IMG/VR virus record: IMGVR_UViG_3300020419_000080
Span: 1 to 23,867 of that record
From: a virus
Reading direction: 5' to 3' (one strand)
Length of the DNA stretch: 23,867 nt
Shown here: piece by piece, positions 9,101 through 17,400 of the stretch
How the letters are laid out: the number at the start of each line of letters is the position of its first letter
Position numbering within the stretch: position 1 is the first letter of the stretch
Translations under genes and position numbers: made by a program
Notes under the pieces: generated by a model
What the model saw: only the letters and a program-made list of their open reading frames with translations
Databases searched by the model: none
Told to the model about the DNA's origin: nothing

Positions 9101-12100
9101 GGAATTAATAAAGTAAGAGCAACTGACACTTTAGATTTTAGACCTAGAGTATCAGAATATAGTCCTGCATCTGCTTCTTTCTCTCCATTCTATCAATCTA
9201 GTAGAATATTTAATGATGAACCTAAAAGGATAACAACTCCTAATGAATCTGCAGAATTTGGATTCAAAAATTACTTAGGTAGAATTGATAAGTTAATTAT
9301 GAAGACTGCTGGTAATGTAATTGTAGTTAAAGGAACACCAGCAAATAAGCCAAAACCACCTGCTGATGAAGTAGATGGTATGACTATTGCAGTCATTACT
9401 ATGCCAGCATATCTTTATGATATTGATGATTCTGCAGTTTATTTAATGGATAATCGCAGATACACAATGCGTGATATTGGTAGAATTGAAGATCGTGTAG
9501 GAAATTTAGAAAAGGTTACTTCATTATCTTTACTTGAGCAAAAGGTTGCTACTTTACAAGTTAAAGATGCAGATGGACTTGATAGATTTAAGAGTGGTTT
9601 CTTTGCAGATTCATTTAAATCATCTGATTTTGTTGATGTTTCATCTCCAATAGATGTTGATGTTGATAAGGGAGAATTAAGACCTCTTAATGATCTTAGT
9701 TCTGTTGATATGCAGTTGTTGCCTTCTACACAACTACCACCAGAAGAATTAGATTTATCACAAGATTTTGCACTTCTGGATAGTAATACCAGAAAGACTG
9801 GTAGAATGATTACTCTTAATTATGAAGAAGAAGTATTCGTTAGTCAGGATTTTGCTACTAGAGTTAATAACTTAAATCCATTCCTTGTTCATAAATTTAA
9901 AGGTGATGTTACTCTAAACCCATCTAGTGATAACTGGATTAGTACTCGTAGATCTAGGACTTTACAAACACAGACCATTAGAAGAACTTCTTATGATACT
10001 AGATTATCAGTAAGCAATATTGATGGTGGTTTTGGTGACGATGAATTAAGAATGTCTGAAAGTAGTGGTGTAAGAAGTGTTGAAAGGGACGATATTAGAT
10101 CAGAAAATACTTATATTGCTAGTGAAACTTTTGATCCTTGGTGTAGATCAAGGAATGTAGCATTTAATGTTCAGTGTTTAAGACCATTTAGTAGATATTT
10201 TATATTCTTTGATCAAGTAGGATCAGTTGATGTAGTTCCTAAAATTATTGGAATATCAAATGTAATCGGAGCATTTTCTGTTGGTGAAACAATTACTGCT
10301 TTGGTTGGTGGAGAGACTTTCAGATTCAGACTTTGTAGACCAGATCACAAAGAAGGTCCATTTGCAAATCCAACTAGAGTATTTGAACAGAATCCTTTAG
10401 ATAGAAATGAGACTCTACCTACAGCATATTCTCAGGGTTCTACAGTTATCAATATTGACTGCAATGCTTTAGCAGCAGCTGCACAAGGAGACTTCTTTGG
10501 ATTCCTTCCTATTGGAACGGTAGTTGCAGGTGAAACTAGTGGTGCTCAAGCAACTATATCTAATGCTGGTGCTCAACAGGGTGCTGGTCTTGAATTAAGA
10601 ACAGACGCATATGGTGATGTTTACGGTGCTGTATGGATAAGAGATCCAGAAAGAACTCCAACACCATTAGCAAGAATTAGATCTGGAGAAAGAGAATTTA
10701 AGGTTACCTCAAGTTCCACTAATGCTACTGGACTAAGAGGTAGTACTTTAATATCTTCTGGTGCTGCAACATACACTGCTGTAGGAACTACAAGAAATGT
10801 ACAAACAGATGTTAGAGTTACTACTTTAGAAACTACGACAATAGAGAGAAATTACGGACTGACCCTTGTTAATAGAAGGCCACCCCCACCTCCTGAACCT
10901 CCTGCTCCAGAGCCACCATTAATCATCGTAATGCCTCCTCGGACGGTAAGAGTTCCTGGACCACCTGTACCGAATCCTATACCTGGACCTCCAGTTCCTG
11001 GACCTCCAGTATTTGTTCCTGTACCAAACCCAATACCTAATCCTATACCTACTCCTGTTCCTACACAGGAAGCAAATGAGGATGATCCATTGGCACAATC
11101 ATTTATGGTTGACCAGTTTGGTGCATATGTAACTTCGGTTGATGTTTACTTTGCGACAATCGATACCGATCCTTCTCGACCTGCATTCGTGCAAATAAGA
11201 GAGATGGAACTTGGTATTCCTAAGAAGGAGATTATTAACAAGGATGCTATTGTATTTTTAAATTCTGCAGATATTCAGACATCAGTAGATGCTTCTGTTG
11301 CGACACATGTGACATTCCCGTCACCCGTGTATCTAAAACCAGCAACTGAATATGCTTTCATTGTTGGTGCTCCTGCTAATGGATATGAGATCTTTACAGC
11401 AGAAATGGGACAGACGGCACTTAATGCTCAGAATCTTCCGACTGCTGCTGGTAGAGTTTATGCTAACCAATTCTTAGTTGGTAACATGTTCAAGTCCTCT
11501 AATGGTCGAACATGGACTCCATCTCAGTTTGAGGACTTAACATTTAAACTGTATCGAGCTAAATTCACTTCTGATGATGGTGTTATAACCTTCCAGAACC
11601 CTCCTCTTAGATCGAACAACGCAACATTACCACCATTGAATACAGATCCAATACAAGCACTTCCTAAGAAGGCTGCTGTTGGATTTACGACAACTACAAC
11701 TCCTGGTCATATAGGAACTGTATTTGTTCCTGGTAGAAAGGTTGGTGATAGTACTGCCACTTATCGATATGGTTATATCGAAGATAGGGGTGGTCCTGCA
11801 ACAGGTGTTGTTGGAATCAATACAGGTGGACTCAATTATGGTACTCCACTTGCTGCTGTTAGAACCTTTAACATTACTGGTAAAGGTACTGGATTAAAAC
11901 TTGGTGTATCAGTTGGTGCTGGTGCTTCCGCTATTACTGCAGCAACGATATCTATTGCTGGTAATGGTTATAAAGTTGGAGATATGGTCGGTATTGTAAC
12001 TGCTGATATGAGTGGTTCTGGTACTGGTGTTAGAATTGGTATTAACTCCATTAATGGATTAGATACTCTTTATCTAACTGGAATGCAAGCAGAAGAATTT

Positions 12101-13528
12101 ACTGCTGGTGCTAATCTAAACTACTTCCATGAAGCTGGAACTGTTGTTGATTCTGGTCAAGATGTTTATAGGTATGATGCTACAGGTAGCATTTATACTG
12201 GAGAATATGCAAGAATCAATCATTTCAATCACGGAATGTATGGTATTGGAAATAAGGTAGAAGTTAGTGGTGTAGAACCTAATACTTTACCATCAACATT
12301 ATCTACATTAGTCAACTCTACTACAACTAGCGTTTCTATCGCTGACAGTACTGGATTTGATGTATTTGAAGGAGTACTTGTTAGTGCTGCTAATACTGGT
12401 TATGCTAAGATTAATAATGAGGTTGTTTCCTACACAACTGTTGGTATTAACACTCTAAGTGGTATTGTTAGAGGAGTAGATAATACTCAGTCTATCAATC
12501 ATGCTGAAGGTTCTGTAATTAGCAAATACGAATTTGCTGGTGTATCATTAAGTAAAATTAATGCAGAGCATGATGTATCGCCTTTAGAGAAGAAGATGGA
12601 TGATTATGTCATCAAGGTTGATAGAGGCGGTAGAGCTGCTGATAACGGCGGTCTCAGTATGCCTCAGTTAGGATTCAATGCTGAGATATATGGCGGTGGT
12701 GCTAATGCACACGCTTCTAAGAATATCCAGTATAATACTATTGTTCCAGCATTTGATGTTACTACTCCAGGTGCAACAGACTCTGCAGTAGTTAATGTAA
12801 GAACTGTTAGTGGAACTAGTGTTGATGGTAATGAAACATCATTTAGTGATCTTGGATTCTTACCATGTGCAGTTAATCAAGAGACTAAATTACCAAGTAC
12901 TAGAATCGTTGCTTCTGAAGTTAACGAAAAAGATAGTCTTACTTCCTTATTCAGAAATAAATCTTTGACAACAAGGATTGCTATTTCTAACGGTGGTAAT
13001 TTCTGGAGTTCTCCTATGTTGTGCTTAGACACAGCAAATGTTCAGTTCACTTCAAGTAGACTTAATAAACCAATTGGTAATTATGCTACTGATCCAAGAG
13101 CTAATGTTCTAACAGGAGATTTACATACTTCTTATTATCAATCTAAGATAATAAACATCAAACAACCAGCAACTTCTCTTAAAGTTGTGTTCGATGCATT
13201 TAGACCTGCATCAGTTGATTTCAGAGTTATGTACAGTCTGGTAAGAGGTGATTCTAGTGAAATTGAACAGAGTTTCGAGTTATTCCCAGGATACGCAAAT
13301 AGCGTAGATACCACTGGCGATGGCTTTGGAGATACAATGCTTGACTCTGCTGCCAATGATGGACAAGCAGACAAGTTTATTCTTCCAGCATACAAGTGGA
13401 ATGAGTATCAGTACACTAGAAATGATTTGTCACCATTCACAGGATTTGTTATTAAAATTGTGTTGAGTGGAACAAACCAAGCTGATATTCCAATTATCAA
13501 GAATGTTCGAGCACTCGCATTAGCATGA
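6143..13528 (+). CDS. DUF4815-type giant tail/baseplate-associated protein
   Basis: The 2461-residue product starts with the hallmark of the DUF4815 phage family: NLNISPYYDDF...FH/YHRVLF.PGF.VQARELT.LQS..QNQ.E.FG.HIFKEGS, roughly residues 6-60. Further family-like blocks are DTLDFRPRVSEY near 996, a likely coiled coil IGRIEDRVGNLEK...LSLLEQKVATLQVKDADGLDRFKSGFF near 1112-1155 (given in parts), and a GERE-F-KVT segment near 1520. Residues 1580-1641 are an almost pure proline-rich linker (PPPPPEPP, PGPPVPNPIP and similar), followed by DPLAQSFMV.QFGAYVTSVDVYF. The C terminus contains TGFVIKIVLSGTNQA...ALALA, as I recall from marine phage virion proteins. It stands just after gp8, where T4 has genes 9/10, so a role in baseplate periphery or fibre attachment is inferred. 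The start is 4 bp after the gp8 stop in an A-rich tract without a clear Shine-Dalgarno. Confidence 0.85.
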   Translation: MPQQTNLNISPYYDDFDRTDNYHRVLFKPGFPVQARELTNLQSIMQNQVEQFGSHIFKEGSVVVPGACHYDGQYFCVKLDPTHLGTDIEVYLKDIVGKRIKGETSDVTALVVNCITSETSTENHPTLYIKYLRPGPSGDFQYFEDSENLLLEEQVTYGNTTLGEGSSFASTISIDAATIGTSASIGDGVYFVRGAFVRVNQQTIILEQYHNAPFYRIGLQVVEKAVNAKEDPNLYDNAKGYSNYAAPGADRLKIELVLTKKETEETDDTDFIELMRVRAGRIETWIKRDPQYSMVRDYIAKRTFDESGDYTVSPFFVNVRNSLNDRKGNDGLFYANEPTVEGNTPNDDLACVKISPGTAYIKGYEFKTFGTTVDVLKPRTTQEEFSRESFALQMGNSVTVNNVSGITTFRNTIDLQLADATGSGKTKIGEAKVYNFGLVDAKYEDAATDFDLFLYDVQTYTTLDLNDYVSSNEVNASAYLRGNQSGATAYAVNAGAGSSTLTITQTSGVFQPGEQIIVNGKEENVSRTVEKVITYDMNDVTSFAQSGNSFTADKKLYGKVPFGFNATDQVRITTGGVVTSPGRTFERFQPGDIIRYQIPGNSRIQQNVVEVVANTGANMTVRAISSVTNLYNGALPGSTYEGQIRIGEQDLVSNDGGGLYLRLPATNVADIDFTGSEMIFSEQVTGESTDANGVLVVSTSSIDIDDINFVAFDQERYQVQYSNGNIAEIDQSQVEVATNTLTINGLLFSQSGVRVNVTVSKKNIKSKVKSYLKSQTTNIIYSNNSGSGTNASSTLNDGLTSKQLYGTRVQDEHICLNHPDVSEVVAVYESLDNNAPIFDKLIFTSTDSILSEAIVGEDILGATTNSVARVVSVDAGSSSISVVYRTADKFNLLEELNFQDSNTSSILQAVSPGKYRDVTDLFVLDSGQREQYYDYSRLVRFDNSYIPSRKLAIVFDRYQIPSADTGDIFTVNSYDADRFNHDIPLIGINKVRATDTLDFRPRVSEYSPASASFSPFYQSSRIFNDEPKRITTPNESAEFGFKNYLGRIDKLIMKTAGNVIVVKGTPANKPKPPADEVDGMTIAVITMPAYLYDIDDSAVYLMDNRRYTMRDIGRIEDRVGNLEKVTSLSLLEQKVATLQVKDADGLDRFKSGFFADSFKSSDFVDVSSPIDVDVDKGELRPLNDLSSVDMQLLPSTQLPPEELDLSQDFALLDSNTRKTGRMITLNYEEEVFVSQDFATRVNNLNPFLVHKFKGDVTLNPSSDNWISTRRSRTLQTQTIRRTSYDTRLSVSNIDGGFGDDELRMSESSGVRSVERDDIRSENTYIASETFDPWCRSRNVAFNVQCLRPFSRYFIFFDQVGSVDVVPKIIGISNVIGAFSVGETITALVGGETFRFRLCRPDHKEGPFANPTRVFEQNPLDRNETLPTAYSQGSTVINIDCNALAAAAQGDFFGFLPIGTVVAGETSGAQATISNAGAQQGAGLELRTDAYGDVYGAVWIRDPERTPTPLARIRSGEREFKVTSSSTNATGLRGSTLISSGAATYTAVGTTRNVQTDVRVTTLETTTIERNYGLTLVNRRPPPPPEPPAPEPPLIIVMPPRTVRVPGPPVPNPIPGPPVPGPPVFVPVPNPIPNPIPTPVPTQEANEDDPLAQSFMVDQFGAYVTSVDVYFATIDTDPSRPAFVQIREMELGIPKKEIINKDAIVFLNSADIQTSVDASVATHVTFPSPVYLKPATEYAFIVGAPANGYEIFTAEMGQTALNAQNLPTAAGRVYANQFLVGNMFKSSNGRTWTPSQFEDLTFKLYRAKFTSDDGVITFQNPPLRSNNATLPPLNTDPIQALPKKAAVGFTTTTTPGHIGTVFVPGRKVGDSTATYRYGYIEDRGGPATGVVGINTGGLNYGTPLAAVRTFNITGKGTGLKLGVSVGAGASAITAATISIAGNGYKVGDMVGIVTADMSGSGTGVRIGINSINGLDTLYLTGMQAEEFTAGANLNYFHEAGTVVDSGQDVYRYDATGSIYTGEYARINHFNHGMYGIGNKVEVSGVEPNTLPSTLSTLVNSTTTSVSIADSTGFDVFEGVLVSAANTGYAKINNEVVSYTTVGINTLSGIVRGVDNTQSINHAEGSVISKYEFAGVSLSKINAEHDVSPLEKKMDDYVIKVDRGGRAADNGGLSMPQLGFNAEIYGGGANAHASKNIQYNTIVPAFDVTTPGATDSAVVNVRTVSGTSVDGNETSFSDLGFLPCAVNQETKLPSTRIVASEVNEKDSLTSLFRNKSLTTRIAISNGGNFWSSPMLCLDTANVQFTSSRLNKPIGNYATDPRANVLTGDLHTSYYQSKIINIKQPATSLKVVFDAFRPASVDFRVMYSLVRGDSSEIEQSFELFPGYANSVDTTGDGFGDTMLDSAANDGQADKFILPAYKWNEYQYTRNDLSPFTGFVIKIVLSGTNQADIPIIKNVRALALA
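10880..11068 (+). other. Proline-rich hinge inside the DUF4815 protein
   Basis: This segment encodes residues 1580-1641, in which proline makes up close to half of positions, in PP.P and PNPIP-type steps. It separates an N-terminal DUF4815 half with beta and coiled-coil segments from a C-terminal half that opens with DPLAQSF. A stiff polyproline-like spacer or protease-sensitive hinge between two folded parts of a tail appendage is the likely role (inference). Confidence 0.8.
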
Positions 13529-13722
13529 TCCCAGTAAAAGGACACCCTAATTTGTATAGGGATGAAGAAACAGGAGCTATCATTAATACTGATAGCTCTG
13601 GGTTTTCTGCTTATCAACAAGCAAAAGCCAAAAAAGTATTAGAAAGAGAAGAGCTAGATAATATGAAGCATGAGATTTCTGAAATAAAGGACATGCTTGC
13701 AAAAATTACAGCAAAATTATGA
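13525..13722 (+). CDS. Small conserved phage protein with C-terminal coiled coil (65 aa)
   Basis: The 65-residue product has an N-terminal HPNLYRDEETGAIIN segment (residues 6-21) and a charged C-terminal helix, about residues 32-65, with heptad-like hydrophobics (L, M, I, I, M, L, I, L) that should form a coiled coil. I recall similar small proteins with NLYRDEETGAI next to structural genes of marine T4-like phages, but no function is established to my knowledge. Its ATG overlaps the stop of the DUF4815 gene (ATGA at 13525-13528), and its own stop overlaps the ATG of the next small gene, so it is likely translated by coupling. It may be an assembly factor or chaperone for the neighbouring fibres (inference). 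A 9-bp inverted repeat lies in the coding region. Confidence 0.8.
   Translation: MIPVKGHPNLYRDEETGAIINTDSSGFSAYQQAKAKKVLEREELDNMKHEISEIKDMLAKITAKL
13574..13598 (+). other. 9-bp perfect inverted repeat within the 65-aa gene
   Basis: GAGCTATCA at 13574-13582 and TGATAGCTC at 13590-13598 are perfect reverse complements around a 7-base AT loop. A TGGG then TTTT follows immediately. The hairpin resembles an intrinsic terminator or an mRNA stem but is coding (GAIINTDSSGF), and the T run is short and offset, so only the structure itself is claimed. Confidence 0.5.
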
Positions 13723-13886
13723 GAGATCCACACAAGGAATTTTTAAGATTTCATTATGGTGAAGAAGCAGTTCCACAAGATACTGCTAACTTAACGGATC
13801 TTGAATTGATAAGAGCAGATATAGATAGCCTTCATAAAAAAGTTGATATGCTAGTGGTAGAGATAAAGAAACTAAATACCTTATAG
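13719..13886 (+). CDS. Small helical protein, 55 aa (very short gene)
   Basis: Reading from the ATG at 13719 gives 55 codons to TAG at 13884-13886. The start overlaps the previous stop as ATGA, the usual coupling arrangement in this cluster. The product begins MRDPHKEFLRFHYGEEAVP and continues with a charged amphipathic helix (about residues 24-53: LTDLELIRADIDSLHKK then VDMLVVEIKKL) with heptad-spaced L/I/V, so a short coiled coil is likely. Without this gene the interval 13723-13906 would be an unusual gap in an otherwise packed block. I do not recognise a named family. By position and size it may pair with the 65-aa coiled-coil protein before it as an assembly or fibre chaperone (inference). 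Confidence 0.75.
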   Translation: MRDPHKEFLRFHYGEEAVPQDTANLTDLELIRADIDSLHKKVDMLVVEIKKLNTL

Positions 13887-13906
13887 GATAATAGTAAGCA
13901 TAGCAG

Positions 13907-14242
13907 ATGGCAATTTTTGTCTCTAATTTGCAGATTGAACAGGGAACTGATTTTGAGCATTTATTTGCACTTGGTGATAACGATAATAACACTACCCTGA
14001 ATCTAGCAGGTTTTACAGCGTCAGCACAACTGAGAAAATGGGCAGGTAGTACAAACTATGTTGCCTTTGCTTCGACTATATCTAGTCCATTGGAAGGGGA
14101 AATCCAAATCTCAATGGCATCTACTATAACAACCGATATTAAACCTGGTCGTTACCTTTACGATGTTCTTTTGAATGACGGTACTAGCAAGGTCAAAGTC
14201 GTTGAAGGAATGATCAATGTTAGAGCAGGGGTAACAAGGTAA
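13907..14242 (+). CDS. Small beta-rich virion or tail-associated protein (111 aa)
   Basis: The 111-residue product has an alternating beta pattern: IEQGTDFEHLFAL (residues 10-22), a DLTG/NLAGF-like turn, SAQLRKW (about 40-46), a SPLEGEIQISM strand, IKPGRYLYDVLL, then VKVVEGMINVRAGVTR at the end. The order (QGTDF, AQ.RK, G.Y.YDV, V.EG...V..GVT) resembles small Ig-like or BppU-N-type domains found in phage baseplate and fibre proteins, and I recall homologues in marine T4-like phages. The exact role is not known. It follows a 20-bp spacer, the largest between 6143 and the window end, with only a weak GGA ribosome binding site. Its stop overlaps the next ATG (TAATG at 14240-14244). Confidence 0.8.
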   Translation: MAIFVSNLQIEQGTDFEHLFALGDNDNNTTLNLAGFTASAQLRKWAGSTNYVAFASTISSPLEGEIQISMASTITTDIKPGRYLYDVLLNDGTSKVKVVEGMINVRAGVTR

Positions 14243-14457
14243 TGCCTTCTTTACGAATTGGTACTGGCAGCCAAGTTAAGGTTATTGCCAGCGGCTCCTT
14301 AGGGGGAGGCGGTGGTGGAGGTAAACTAGTTTTACTTTCTGATGTTAATGCCAATAATCTAGCAAACGGTAGTTTTCTAGTTTATGACTCAGCATCCGCT
14401 AAATTTATAACGCAAACTAACTTACCATCCACCACAATTGATGGAGGGGAATACTAA
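14242..14457 (+). CDS. Small Gly-rich fibre-associated protein (71 aa)
   Basis: The 71-residue product has an N-terminal strand (SLRIGTGSQVKVI), a run of seven glycines at about residues 21-27, then KLVLLSDVNANNLANGSFLVYD and KFITQTNLPSTTIDGGEY. The LSDV...L.nGs.LvYd...kF pattern is common at junctions of phage tail-fibre domains, so this may be a fibre tip or adaptor (inference). It ends with IDGG plus two residues, as does the large fibre that follows it. The start overlaps the previous stop, with AGGGG at 14227-14231 as a possible ribosome binding site. The stop overlaps the fibre start. It could be a detached piece of a longer fibre gene. Confidence 0.75.
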   Translation: MPSLRIGTGSQVKVIASGSLGGGGGGGKLVLLSDVNANNLANGSFLVYDSASAKFITQTNLPSTTIDGGEY

Positions 14458-14461
14458 TGGC
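14437..14461 (+). promoter_or_regulatory. Shine-Dalgarno and start junction of the large fibre, embedded in IDGG codons
   Basis: ATTGATGGAGG at 14437-14447 is followed by 7 bases and then TAATGGC. GGAGGGG (14443-14449) is a strong Shine-Dalgarno 7 bases before the ATG at 14457, and the stop TAA shares its last A with that ATG. The same layout recurs at 21627-21651. This site fixes the fibre start. Confidence 0.85.
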
Positions 14462-17400
14462 CGCAACGATTCTGATAAAGAGGACTCAAGGAACCTCACC
14501 ACCAACCGCAGCACCAGTTGGAACTGGTGTATCCTTTGGTGAATTAGTATATACCTACGATACATCTGATGTAGGTGCTGGTAAGTCGTACAAGAAATTA
14601 TATATTGGTAACCCAGCTGGTCCTACTCAACCTCCAATTGTTGTTGGTGGTGAGTATTACACTCAAATGTTGCCAGAGAACCCAGCTGACTTTGGTAAGC
14701 CAGTTGCTTCTAAGGCGGTTATCCTTAACCCCTCAGGGCAAGTTGTATCTTGGAATGTTCAGACTGATCTTAATGTAGGTGCATCAGCAACAGTTACTTC
14801 TGATTTAACAGTTGGTGGTAATTTGAATGTAACTGGTGATTTAACATATGACGAAGTAAATGCAAGAAATTGGAATATAACTGGTGTAGGTACTATCCCT
14901 ACTCTTTATGTAACTGACATTACTGACACTCTTAACTTACAAAGTAAGGTAGGTATTATAAGTGCTCTTTCTGGTGTTGGTGGTACATTTAACGATTTTA
15001 ATTCAACATCTGCACAGTTTGAGCAGATTAATGTAAGTCATGCATCTACTACTAAGAACCTTACGGTTACTGGTATTGCAACTATTGAAGATAATGTAGA
15101 CTTCAGAACGCAGTTAATAAGAATTGGTAGAGAAGCAGGTGAACTAGAAACTGATGGTACTGATCGTCAGGGGTTCTTTATTGGTAACTGGGCTGGTCAA
15201 CAAGCTGGTTTAGGTAATAACACTAAGAGAAACATTGCTATTGGTCACAGTGCCTTCCAGAAGGGTGGTAAGACTAAGGCAGAATCCAATTTATTCTTAG
15301 GTCATTTTGCTGGACAAGAAGCAGAAGGATCACATAACATCTATATTGGTGATAAGGTTGGACAGGATTTAGGTTCACAGTCTGTTATCACTTATGGTGA
15401 GACTGGTAATGCCAGCACCATTTCATTCTCTGATGGTAGTTCATTAGGTAATGATCCATATGCTTACAGAGTATATGGTACTACAGATAATTTCTCCAAC
15501 TTACAAGGTGGAGATTGGGCGTTTGAGATATCACAACTTGGTGATCTTGGTACAATTAACAGTGCTGTTACTGGCAACCTATCATTTAACATTGGTACTT
15601 GTACTAATGCTCATCTAGGAAAATTAATTGGTCAGCAGTTTAAAGTAAAAGGACAAGACAATTTTGCTTTATTGACTGACAATAATGATGCTATTTACCT
15701 GTCAGGTGGTAGTATTGGATTAACAGATACTTATGGTTTCATAGTTGTTAGATCTGGTATCACAACAAATAGTGGTAAGGAAGATCACGATCAGAACATT
15801 GGTATAGGTAGAGAAGCACTATGGGGTGCTGGTATATCAACTAACCAGAGCAACAACATTGCTATTGGTGCGTTTGCTTTATATAATGTTTATGGTAGTG
15901 ATAATGTTGCTATTGGTAATTCTGCTGGTGCTAATAATACTGGTAGTAACAATGTTATTATTGGTAAAGGACAAGATGTTAGATATCCAGATCAAGATGA
16001 TCAGTTAGTTATTGGTTCAGGTGATGTTAAGTGGGTTTCAGGTAATAGCGACGGTTGGGTCGGGGTGGGAACTACCACGCCAACAGCGTTACTCGATGTA
16101 GATGGTGATGTCAATATAACTGGTGTTGCTACTGTTCCTCAGTTAGATGTTAATAATCTTGGTATAGAAGACATTAAGATTACTGCTGGTTTAGCAACTG
16201 ACTTAGCAGTTACTAATTTAGTCAACTCGGTTGGTATCATTACTAATGCCTACATTGATGTAGGTGTTGTAACATCATTAGTTGGTACTTATGCAACTAT
16301 AACAGTATTTGACACTGAGACTGCAGATCTTAGAGATGTTAAAATAACTGCTGGTATCATAACAGATATTGTTGGTACTGCTGCTACAATCACTACGATT
16401 GATGCTACTGTAACTGACATTATACATGGTAATATTGTTGCTGGTGTTATCACATCGATAACTGGTATCTATGCAACCATTACTAATTTTGACACTGAAT
16501 TAGCAGACCTTAAGGATGTTAAGATCACTTCTGGTATCATTACTGATATCGTTGGTACTGCAGCAACTATAACAACAATTGATGCTACAGAAGGAGATAT
16601 AGTTAATGCTAAGATCACTGCAGGTATTATTACATCACAAGTTGGTACTTACGCAACTATAACAGTATTTGATACAGAAACAGCAGATCTTAGAGATGTT
16701 AAGATAACTGCTGGTATCATAACAGATATTGTTGGTACAGCAGCAACTATCACAACTATCGATGCCACAGAAGGCGACATAGTTAATGCTAAGATAACTG
16801 CTGGTGTTGTTACATCATTAGTTGGTACATATTCAACAATTCAAGATGTAAATATTACTCACGACTTTAGAGTTGGTGGTGCATCAACATTCGTTGGTAA
16901 TGTTACTTTCCAAGGTGGTGTAATTGGTCTTGGTGATTCTACTAGTGATGCTATTGTATTCAATGCTGACATTGATTCAAGTTTCATTCCTGATGATGAC
17001 GATACCTATAACCTTGGTGCTGCTACTCAACAGTGGAAAGATCTTCATATTGATGGCACTGCTTATATTGATGATCTAAGTGTCGATTCAACAGTTGGTG
17101 TTTATGCAACTATAACAACTTTTGACACAGAAACTGCAGACCTTAAGGATGTTAAGATTACCTCTGGTATTATCACAGACATAGTTGGTACTGCTGCTAC
17201 AATCACTACGATTGATGCTACGGAAGGTGATATAGTAAATGCTAAGATTACTGCTGGTGTTGTAACATCGATAGTTGGTACTTATGCAACTATAACAAAC
17301 TTTGATACTGAGACTGCAGACCTTAAGGATGTTAAGATTACTGCAGGTATCATAACTGATATCGTTGGTACTGCTGCATCTATCACTACAATTGATGTAA

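Noticed and set aside
13871-13878. ACTAAATA as a second late promoter ahead of the 111-aa gene
   Set aside because: It differs from TATAAATA at the first two positions and lies inside the 55-aa coding region; too weak to claim, although the 20-bp spacer that follows would suit a start site.
14301-14321. Programmed frameshift at the G-rich run in the 71-aa gene
   Set aside because: The run simply encodes seven glycines in frame; the gene ends properly at an overlap with the next start, and no product in another frame would be extended usefully.
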